Shown here in pieces: positions 1 through 6,070 of a DNA stretch of 14,422 nt (position 1 is the stretch's first letter; every line of letters begins with the position of its first letter). The notes under the pieces are model-generated. The model saw only the letters and a program-made list of their open reading frames with translations. It was not told the DNA's origin and searched no databases. The position numbers and the translations under genes are program-made. This DNA comes from an uncultured Lachnospiraceae bacterium (GTDB taxonomy: Bacteria; Bacillota; Clostridia; Lachnospirales; Lachnospiraceae): positions 1 to 14,422 of the forward strand of contig CAMPAX010000039.1 of the NCBI GenBank assembly GCA_946633495.1. Reading direction: 5' to 3'.

Positions 1-33
1 TCAGCCAGTTCGGTCAATTCGGTGCAGGAACCG

Positions 34-804
34 TCACTCCAGAAACCGGATCACGTCCCTTAGTTCCATATCCCCTCCGAAAATGGACAGCGCACTCCCG
101 ATGGTTACATCCAGCCGGTCGCTGCCTGCCTCCCGAAGGAGTTCCAGATCCCGGAAGCTTCCCACACCGCCGGCATAAGTTATGGGGATCTTTCCCCAGT
201 CTCCCAGAAGCTTTGCCAACGGCTCCTCAATGCCGTTCCTTTTTCCCTCCGCATCCACTGCGTGGATCAGATATTCCGCAGAAAACCCCTTCAGATGATC
301 CAGTGTTTCATGTGTTATGTAAACTTCTGTCAACTTCTGCCAACGGTCCGTCGCGATACAATACCCATCCTCCGTCCGTCTGCAGCTAAGATCCAATACC
401 AGATGTTCCGGCCCCACCTCATGCACCAGCCGGTCCAGCCGCTCCCAGTCCACACGGCCGTTTCGGAAGACATAGGAAGTAACGATCACATGAGATGCAC
501 CCAGATCCAGAAACCGGGAGGCATTCTCGGCCGTCACTCCCCCGCCGATCATCAATCCCTCTGGATAGGCAAGAAGCGCCTCCTTCGCCGTTTCGATATC
601 CGCTTCATATTCCGGCGATCCCGCCGGATTCAGAAGTATGATATGCCCTCCGGCAAGATTCAGTTCCCGGTACAGATTTCCGTAGAAAGCCCCGCCCTCC
701 GATGACACGAAGTTGGTCTCTCCTACCCCCAGATCCGTGAGACTCCCTCCCACGATCTGCTTCACCTTTCCGTTATGAATATCGATACACGGCCGAAGAC
801 GCAT
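34..804 (-). CDS. hisA: Eukaryotic-type HisA isomerase (histidine biosynthesis)
   Basis: This gene encodes 1-(5-phosphoribosyl)-5-[(5-phosphoribosylamino)methylideneamino]imidazole-4-carboxamide isomerase, the cytosolic fourth step of histidine synthesis, a (beta/alpha)8 barrel. Seen in the 256-residue product: PCIDIHNGKVKQIVGG near the N terminus with the expected catalytic Asp8, IGGGV at 86-90, LVLDLSCRR with Asp138 in the position of the second catalytic acid, HAVDAEGK at 181-188, and phosphate-binding AGGVG (211-215) and IGSAL (235-239). The pattern HAVDAEGK..GI in place of the usual bacterial D.SRDGT, and the early SSEGGAF stretch, match the eukaryotic HIS6 subfamily rather than standard bacterial HisA (about 240-245 residues). 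The ATG at 804 has a GGGAGA ribosome site about six bases upstream. No other his gene is visible; the 33 bases left of the stop contain nothing I recognise. Function is confident, subfamily fairly so. Confidence 0.93.
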   Translation of the reverse strand: MRLRPCIDIHNGKVKQIVGGSLTDLGVGETNFVSSEGGAFYGNLYRELNLAGGHIILLNPAGSPEYEADIETAKEALLAYPEGLMIGGGVTAENASRFLDLGASHVIVTSYVFRNGRVDWERLDRLVHEVGPEHLVLDLSCRRTEDGYCIATDRWQKLTEVYITHETLDHLKGFSAEYLIHAVDAEGKRNGIEEPLAKLLGDWGKIPITYAGGVGSFRDLELLREAGSDRLDVTIGSALSIFGGDMELRDVIRFLE

Positions 805-873
805 GACATTCTCCCTACTTTCCGCACTCCGCAGGTTTCAAAAATGTAAACACCTGCAGTAAACATCTTCCGT

Positions 874-902
874 ATTATAACATACAGCCGCAGAGGGAAC
901 AA
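874..902 (-). promoter_or_regulatory. Candidate hisA promoter
   Basis: On the minus strand there is a perfect TATAAT (874-879) preceded by TGT, an extended -10 element, with TTGTTC (897-902) 17 bases upstream as a weak -35 box. The predicted start lies near 867, giving a leader of about 60 bases. That leader contains GCAGGT (831-836) facing ACCTGC (852-857), a small inverted repeat of unknown role. No HisR or T-box-type element was recognised. Confidence 0.6.
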
Positions 903-942
903 GGTTTCAGATTTCTTTAAAAATCTCTTCATCATTTTTTAA

Positions 943-971
943 TTTTCACCCTCTTTGAAATATGTTATACT
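943..971 (+). promoter_or_regulatory. Candidate promoter of the AAA+ ATPase gene
   Basis: TTTTCA (943-948) is separated by 17 bases from TATACT (966-971), which is preceded by TGT to make an extended -10. The start would be near 978, giving a leader of about 30 bases that contains AAAGGAGA (996-1003), spaced 6 bases from the ATG at 1010. It lies back to back with the hisA promoter in the same 205-base intergenic region. Confidence 0.6.
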
Positions 972-1009
972 CTTGAATTGCAGAACTCTTCATACAAAGG
1001 AGAAGTACC

Positions 1010-2542
1010 ATGACAAACTACGAATTATACAAGAAGGTCCAGCTTTCTCTTCAGATGGCGGACCAGGTCAGTGCCAGCGGAGTTATGCCCCCGGGAACCA
1101 TGACACTGCGGGAGATGCTGAAGTTCGACTATCTCCTGTTCCTCGGTTTCCTGTATGAGCCTGACGGTTCCGACACCAACTACGAGCGGACCTTCATCAT
1201 GGAATATCTGACGATGTATATCGACATCCGGAAATTCCTGACCTTACGATATGACCGCAGTCTGAAGCCGGAATTCATCAACACCGTGCCCCGTTCCCTG
1301 ACATATTTTGCAAAATACGATCTGTCAGGAGGTGCACGCCGGGATCAGCTGGGCCGGTCCTTCTCCCGTGTCATCGTTGACACTTTCAACGATCTGGGCA
1401 CGGAATTCACCATCGGAAATGGCGGCGGAAGCACCGTCACGGAGGTCGGGAATCTGTCCAACTATGTGATCATGCTGAATAATTTCCTGAAAGAATTCGG
1501 TCTGTACAATGTCGGAAACCCCGGGGAGCTGATCTCCGCCGATTCCATCCATGCCGCGAAGCTGAAAGGATCCTTCCGGAATCCCAAGAGCGTCACCGCT
1601 TCTCATAACAACGCCGCATCCAACGGAAAAGACGGCCAAAACCAGCCCGTAGCTCCGAAGGTAAAGGAAGATGAGAAGCCGAAGACACTGGAAGAGCTGA
1701 TGGAGGAGCTGGATTCCTTAGTCGGACTGGACGCCGTAAAGCAGGATCTCACCAACCTCATCAATCTCATCAAGGTTCGAAAAATGCGCGAGGAGCGCGG
1801 CATGAAACAGCCGGACATCACGCTGCATTTAGTATTTTCGGGAAATCCGGGTACCGGCAAAACCACCGTTGCCCGTCTTCTGGCAAAGATCTACAAGGCA
1901 CTCGGGGTCGTTACCGGGGGACAGCTGGTGGAGGTAGACCGCTCCGATCTGGTAGTGGGCTACATCGGACAGACCGCGGCCAAAACCGCAGAGGTGATAG
2001 ACAGTGCCATCGGCGGGATCCTCTTCATCGATGAGGCCTATACCCTGACCGCCGGCAAGGACGAAAAAGACTTTGGAAAAGAAGCGCTCGACACCCTCCT
2101 GAAACGGATGGAGGATAACCGGGACAACCTGATCGTCATCGTAGCCGGTTACACCGAGCTGATGGAGGAATTCGTGAATTCCAACCCCGGGCTCAAATCC
2201 CGATTCAACAAGAATATCTTCTTCAAGGATTACACCGGAGAAGAGCTCTATAAGATCTTCGAATCCATGTGTAAAAAACAGGAATACGTACCGGATGAAG
2301 AAGCCGCCGCATACATTCAGCATTACCTCTCTGTCCGAGCCAAAGCACACGAAGAGAATTTTGCAAATGCGCGTGAAGTCCGTAACTTCATCGAGCGCTG
2401 CATCGAACGGCAGGCGACCCGTATCGTGAAGGAAAAGGAAGTCAGTGATGATCAGCTGAAGACACTGACCATGGCAGACTGTTTAGAGGAAGGATATCCG
2501 CCGGAAGAACCGCCCGCGGACTCCCCCGAAAATACCCAATAA
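1010..2542 (+). CDS. CbxX/CfqX (SpoVK-like) AAA+ ATPase with unassigned N-terminal domain
   Basis: This is a 510-residue cytosolic AAA+ ATPase. Residues about 225-490 form a CbxX/CfqX-family module: Walker A GNPGTGKT (278-285), Walker B ILFIDEAY (337-344), IVAGYT in the sensor-1 region (377-382), SRFN (397-400) with the putative arginine finger, and NAREVRN (453-459) in the sensor-2 helix region. Family members include SpoVK, the rubisco activase CbbX and the C-terminal part of ESX EccA; they remodel partner proteins. Residues 1-190 are predicted mostly helical and I do not recognise them; a TerB-like helical fold is a guess. A polar linker (about 191-225) joins the two halves, and the extreme C terminus is acidic and proline-rich. 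No signal peptide or membrane segment is present. The start has a good ribosome site and its own promoter. The only plus-strand gene here, it faces the hydrolase cluster across a terminator. Substrate is unknown. Confidence 0.9.
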   Translation: MTNYELYKKVQLSLQMADQVSASGVMPPGTMTLREMLKFDYLLFLGFLYEPDGSDTNYERTFIMEYLTMYIDIRKFLTLRYDRSLKPEFINTVPRSLTYFAKYDLSGGARRDQLGRSFSRVIVDTFNDLGTEFTIGNGGGSTVTEVGNLSNYVIMLNNFLKEFGLYNVGNPGELISADSIHAAKLKGSFRNPKSVTASHNNAASNGKDGQNQPVAPKVKEDEKPKTLEELMEELDSLVGLDAVKQDLTNLINLIKVRKMREERGMKQPDITLHLVFSGNPGTGKTTVARLLAKIYKALGVVTGGQLVEVDRSDLVVGYIGQTAAKTAEVIDSAIGGILFIDEAYTLTAGKDEKDFGKEALDTLLKRMEDNRDNLIVIVAGYTELMEEFVNSNPGLKSRFNKNIFFKDYTGEELYKIFESMCKKQEYVPDEEAAAYIQHYLSVRAKAHEENFANAREVRNFIERCIERQATRIVKEKEVSDDQLKTLTMADCLEEGYPPEEPPADSPENTQ

Positions 2543-2592
2543 AGAAAAAAGTCGGTGAGAAGCTCCGGGCTTTTCACCGACTTTTATTTTTA
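2541..2592. terminator. Strong stem-loop terminator, probably bidirectional
   Basis: Bases 2548-2563 pair with 2569-2584, with one G-T pair inside and a 5-base loop; the core is GTCGGTGA facing TCACCGAC. On the plus strand it is followed by a T-rich run (2581-2592), ending transcription of the AAA+ gene. On the minus strand the A-rich stretch 2541-2550 becomes a T run, so it can also end the convergent hydrolase cluster, whose stop is at 2599. Confidence 0.9.
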
Positions 2593-2598
2593 TTCTAT

Positions 2599-3759
2599 TC
2601 ACGCCTTCAATACACCATTCTCGTCAAACTCATAGGTCACTCCACCGATCACGGCGGTTCCCGTCAGCATGGCGCCGTCGCTTCCCATGTAATAGGTGCA
2701 GCCCTTCAGTGTCTTCCATCCGGTATGCATTACGCCGCTGGGATTCAGGAAATACCATTTTCCTCCAAGACGTTTCCAGCCGGTCTGCATGGCTCCGTTC
2801 GATCCCAGGAAATACCACTTCCCCTTCACCAGCTTCCAGCCGGTCCGCATGGCTCCGCCGGGCGAGAAGAAATACCATTTTCCTCCGATGATCTTCCAGC
2901 CGGTCTGCATCACGCCTTCCGGATTCATGTAATACCATTTCTTCTTATCCTTCTTCCAGCCGGTAACGGGTTCCCGGTTCTCGTAATAATACCAGTTTCC
3001 GTTTGCTTTTACCCAGCCTTCCGACGAAGGATCGACCACCTCATCCCGAGTATTGATCCGATATACATAGTAACCGGTAGAACCGTCATCGCCGTCATAC
3101 GTGGACGGGGTCGTCATGGGCGTCCGATATTCCACGCCCCAGGCCGGAGCAAGTGCATGACCGATGGTGGGATATCCGATATATCCGCTCTTCCACCGGG
3201 TCCGTCCGGTTCCCGCATAATTCTCTACGGTTCCGTCAAAAATCTCCTTCATCACGATGGCTGCATGCAGCCAATGAGGACCGGAAGCAGAGGGATTGGT
3301 CATGTTCCTGGTATAGATCACGATATCCCCGGCCTTGATCTTCCCGGCGCTGACGTCCCGGATCATCTGGTCGCTTACGGTCTGATAATCCGATGAACCA
3401 CCCTCATAGCTGGCAGTCAGAGTGAACTTATCACTCTTCGCCATGGCATTGTTCAGTTCCAGAACCGTGCCGCCTACGATAAAGTCCCCCACCAGCCCGG
3501 ACTTATGGATCACCGTCTCCACCCAGCCGTTGCAGGCACCTGCCTCATCGTAGCCGGCCAGGAAAAATGCACTTCGCAGCGTGTCATAATATGGTTCCGT
3601 CTGCAGGATTCCCATGGATACCGAGGGAACCGCCGCCTCCAGAGAGACAGCCTTCGGCACATACACCGCCGTAAGAAGAAAGGCCGCCATCAGAAATGCC
3701 GCACAGCGTGCCCGAAGGGTCCGTCCGGATCCTTTTCTTTTTATGTGTTTCAGATTCAT
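2599..3759 (-). CDS. Secreted NlpC/P60-like cysteine hydrolase with choline-binding repeats
   Basis: The product is 386 residues. Residues 1-42 look like a Sec signal peptide: a basic start, then a hydrophobic core AFLMAAFLLTAVYV (21-34). Residues about 55-236 form a papain-like domain: ACNGWV with candidate nucleophile Cys76, KAGDIVIY (142-149) matching the GDLVFF strand of NlpC/P60 proteins, HWLHAAIVM with candidate His165, and VENY with Glu179/Asn180 as possible third residue. Residues 248-383 are GW-type cell-wall-binding repeats with GW every 20 residues (248, 267, 287, 307, 327, 347) and a degenerate last unit. Known relatives cleave peptidoglycan peptides or other amides; the actual substrate here is inferred. 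The start at 3759 is chosen because AAAGGAC sits just upstream, overlapping the stop codon of the preceding gene (gap 10 bases), which suggests translational coupling; a longer frame from 3993 has no signal peptide at its start and runs through that gene. It is a paralogue of the gene at 4972-5961. Confidence 0.8.
   Translation of the reverse strand: MNLKHIKRKGSGRTLRARCAAFLMAAFLLTAVYVPKAVSLEAAVPSVSMGILQTEPYYDTLRSAFFLAGYDEAGACNGWVETVIHKSGLVGDFIVGGTVLELNNAMAKSDKFTLTASYEGGSSDYQTVSDQMIRDVSAGKIKAGDIVIYTRNMTNPSASGPHWLHAAIVMKEIFDGTVENYAGTGRTRWKSGYIGYPTIGHALAPAWGVEYRTPMTTPSTYDGDDGSTGYYVYRINTRDEVVDPSSEGWVKANGNWYYYENREPVTGWKKDKKKWYYMNPEGVMQTGWKIIGGKWYFFSPGGAMRTGWKLVKGKWYFLGSNGAMQTGWKRLGGKWYFLNPSGVMHTGWKTLKGCTYYMGSDGAMLTGTAVIGGVTYEFDENGVLKA
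2602..3018 (-). repeat. Tandem 60-base repeats encoding choline-binding (GW) units
   Basis: The motif TTCCAGCCGGT (plus-strand sense) or a close variant recurs at exact 60-base spacing near 2714, 2774, 2834, 2894 and 2954. Each copy encodes one 20-residue unit of the form GWK..GGKWYF..P.G.M.T. The right-most unit (nearest the catalytic domain) and the last unit (near 2640) are diverged. The repeat probably grew by unequal recombination and may vary in copy number between strains. Confidence 0.9.
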
Positions 3760-3769
3760 TTTATGTCCT

Positions 3770-4891
3770 TTAGAAATCAATATCATCTCCGTTATAGCTA
3801 TCCGAATAGGAATCTCCATAGGTATCATCATAGCCCTGCGGATTCGCGTCATACAGCTCCACGTCACCATCCGAATACGGATCCGGTCTTTGCTTCGTTC
3901 TTCCGGGCCTTGCACTGCTTCTGCTTCGTCCGGAGCTCTCCCGGCTTCTGCTTCTCTTGCTCTTTCCGGAGCTCTTCTTCGTGAGAAGTGCAATCACCAT
4001 GGCAAAGAAAGTGATGGCGGTCACAAGGTTCACGATCCAGTTGCCGATCGCGGTTCCGCTGGTAGTTTTCTTCGAGAAAAGATGGATCAGTACCACGATC
4101 AGATTCACGATCGCCACTGCGGAAAGTAAAGTGGTGATCTGTCCCCGGCGTTCACTTAAGCCGATGTATGCATCCAGACGGTCAGCAAGGATCACAAACA
4201 CCGCAGCACCTACCAGAAGAGAGATCATCCCGGCCTGATAGGTGGTAAAAGGAAATGTCTTCGACACGCCGTCCAACAGTGCGAAAGCCAGCATCATCAT
4301 CGCCATTACAAAGAAGGCATGCATGAAAGCCTTGCCCCGCATACGGAGCCTTTTCTTGCTGTAAGAGCTCTCCTTGTTGGTCTCATAGGACAGCATCCAA
4401 AGAAATGCACCTGCAACCACCACCACGATCAGGATCATGAGAAGGAGCATACCCACTCCGCCGGAGCCTTTGATCAGAAGCGTATAGGTGAGCTTTCCGG
4501 TTCCGTCCGCAAGCTGCGCCCCGTCCTGGGCCTTCCGGTTCATCACCAGATAGACTCCGCCGTCGGTTTCAAATTCATTTGACTTTACTGCCTCGGTTGA
4601 TACATTTATCACGCCGCAGGATTCACGAAGAGAAGAATCCTTGTAGATCTGAATCTCCGTTGCAAGCCCTGTAATTCCCTCGGCCGAAGCCTCGATGGAG
4701 CATTTTCCTCCCTGAACCGCAAGAAATGTGGTCTGATTCTGTCCCTCGGTAATGGCACCGCCCTTCACGGTCACATCCGCGGTAAAGCGAACCGTCTGCT
4801 TGCCTGCAGATCCCAGGGTAACTATTGCAATAAAGATCACTGCAAGAATGATCACGAATGCCGAAACCCGAAACTGTGATTGTCTGTTCAT
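3770..4891 (-). CDS. Multi-pass membrane protein with acidic, tyrosine-rich tail (unknown function)
   Basis: I do not recognise this 373-residue protein. Visible: a hydrophobic segment at 9-28 (signal anchor), then about 115 residues likely outside the cell and beta-rich with two cysteines (Cys64, Cys92) that could form a disulfide, a second strong segment at 147-167, a basic loop (170-187), then four more segments near 188-206, 219-238, 251-272 and 282-303. The C-terminal 70 residues look disordered and are probably cytoplasmic: a Ser/Arg/Lys-rich stretch (305-336), then an Asp/Tyr/Ser-rich acidic tail (337-373) ending DDIDF. The start at 4891 is chosen for its GGAAGGGAG site; a start at 4924 has a poorer one. 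It lies 80 bases after one hydrolase gene and 10 bases before the other, so the three are very likely co-transcribed. A role as partner, sensor or scaffold for the two hydrolases is inferred from position only. Confidence 0.8.
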   Translation of the reverse strand: MNRQSQFRVSAFVIILAVIFIAIVTLGSAGKQTVRFTADVTVKGGAITEGQNQTTFLAVQGGKCSIEASAEGITGLATEIQIYKDSSLRESCGVINVSTEAVKSNEFETDGGVYLVMNRKAQDGAQLADGTGKLTYTLLIKGSGGVGMLLLMILIVVVVAGAFLWMLSYETNKESSYSKKRLRMRGKAFMHAFFVMAMMMLAFALLDGVSKTFPFTTYQAGMISLLVGAAVFVILADRLDAYIGLSERRGQITTLLSAVAIVNLIVVLIHLFSKKTTSGTAIGNWIVNLVTAITFFAMVIALLTKKSSGKSKRSRSRESSGRSRSSARPGRTKQRPDPYSDGDVELYDANPQGYDDTYGDSYSDSYNGDDIDF

Positions 4892-4971
4892 CGTAACTCC
4901 CTTCCGATCCCATACTTCGCACATAAAGTGCTCTCTGCTTAGACTTTTCTGCCTGAATTCATGATATGCTC

Positions 4972-5961
4972 CTAAAGAAGCAGAATGACAAAGAAGATCA
5001 ATAATGCAGAGATGAGCGTGATCACAATGCTCATGGCTCCGCCGAATTTCTCACCGCTGAATCCGGAGGAATTCAGGTTCTCCTGATTCATTTCCTGCAT
5101 CCCGCTGTCGATCTCTTCTGCTTCACCGGGTTCTGCCGGCGTCGGATTCGGACTTACGGGACTCTCAGTCACCTGGGGCTTAGCCGCCTCCGTGGTATTC
5201 TTTGCCGCCTCTTCGGATTTCTTCTTATCCTCTTCCGCCTTCTTCAGATCCGCCTGATATTTTTCCGGTTCCAGACGGTACACATAGTAGCCGGTGGATC
5301 CGTCATCCGCACCCGCGTCATAGGAATGCACGGAGGTCATAGGCGTATAATACTCCACGCCGAAGATCGGCGCCAAAGCATGTGCCATGGAGGGATAACC
5401 GATATAAGTATCTCTCCAGCGCGTCAGTCCGTACTCCTTGTAATTCTCCACCTTGCCATGGTAATTCTCCTCCATGGCGATAGCCGCATGCAGCCAGTGA
5501 GGACTCGGAGTATTGTAGTAATCGTTCATATTCTTCGTGAAAATGAGGATGTCTCCGGCCTTGATCTTTCCTTCATTTACATCACGGATCATGTCGTCAC
5601 TGGTTTCCTGATAATCATTCTGATCGCCTGTACGGCTGGCCACCAGTGTAGCGTAGGGGCTGTTCTTCAAAGCATCATTCAGCTCCTCTACCGTAGTTCC
5701 GTCCACCACCAGTTCACCGATCAGCCCGGACTTGTTGATGACCCGCTGCACCCAGCCGTTGCAGGCACCTACCTCATCGTAATCTCCCATATAAAAGGCT
5801 TCGCGAAGGGTATCGTAATAGTCTTCTTTCTCAATTCCGCTGTATGACACATCCGGGGGATTCGCTTCCGCTGTTCTGCTTCCCCCAAAAACTCCGCCCA
5901 CAAGGAAAGTCGCGAAGCCGATGGTGAGAAGCAGGCCCTTTTTCCAACTTTTCTTTGACAT
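4972..5961 (-). CDS. Membrane-anchored NlpC/P60-like cysteine hydrolase
   Basis: The product is 329 residues. A Sec signal peptide (basic start, hydrophobic 9-28, likely AEA cleavage after 33) leads to a papain-like domain (about 45-230): ACNGWV with candidate Cys67, KAGDILIF (134-141), HWLHAAIAM with candidate His158 and VENY with Glu172/Asn173. A Lys/Glu-rich probable coiled coil (about 233-262) and a Pro/Thr/Glu-rich linker (263-300) follow. The last 20 residues (310-329) are one hydrophobic helix ending at the stop without a charged tail, so the enzyme is probably tethered to the outer face of the membrane. The catalytic domain is highly similar to that of the gene at 2599-3759, so they are paralogues with different anchors. 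The start at 5961 has AAAGGAT upstream; a TTG at 5991 is less likely. First gene of the cluster; no clear promoter was found in front of it. The substrate is not known. Confidence 0.8.
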   Translation of the reverse strand: MSKKSWKKGLLLTIGFATFLVGGVFGGSRTAEANPPDVSYSGIEKEDYYDTLREAFYMGDYDEVGACNGWVQRVINKSGLIGELVVDGTTVEELNDALKNSPYATLVASRTGDQNDYQETSDDMIRDVNEGKIKAGDILIFTKNMNDYYNTPSPHWLHAAIAMEENYHGKVENYKEYGLTRWRDTYIGYPSMAHALAPIFGVEYYTPMTSVHSYDAGADDGSTGYYVYRLEPEKYQADLKKAEEDKKKSEEAAKNTTEAAKPQVTESPVSPNPTPAEPGEAEEIDSGMQEMNQENLNSSGFSGEKFGGAMSIVITLISALLIFFVILLL

Positions 5962-5989
5962 AAATGATCCTTTCTGATCGAATACCCGC

Positions 5990-6029
5990 AAAAATACTGT
6001 AACCTCTCACGGTTTCCCTGAGAGGTTGC
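5990..6029 (-). terminator. Hairpin between phosphoglucomutase and hydrolase cluster
   Basis: GTAACCTCTCA (5999-6009) pairs with TGAGAGGTTGC (6019-6029), with one G-T pair and a 9-base loop. On the minus strand it is followed after four bases by TTTTT (5990-5994). It fits a modest intrinsic terminator for the mutase gene, or an attenuator controlling read-through into the cluster, whose first start codon is only 29 bases further on. Confidence 0.6.
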
Positions 6030-6049
6030 AGCCTGCACTTCTATGATCC

Positions 6050-6070
6050 AGGTACTGCGTAACAGCACCT
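6050..6070 (-). other. Second small hairpin overlapping the mutase stop codon
   Basis: AGGTACTG (6050-6057) faces CAGCACCT (6063-6070): eight pairs including one G-U, with a 5-base loop. It starts inside the TAG stop codon (6069-6071) and lies 20 bases before the hairpin at 5999-6029. No T run follows it directly; it may stabilise the 3' end of the transcript. Confidence 0.45.

Noticed and set aside
1..33. End of another gene or a terminator left of hisA
   Set aside because: Too short to judge; no stem-loop with T run and no supported reading frame.
3760..3993. N-terminal extension of the choline-binding hydrolase to a start at 3993
   Set aside because: The extra 78 residues are read from the tail of the membrane protein gene in another frame and would bury the signal peptide; the ATG at 3759 has a good ribosome site.
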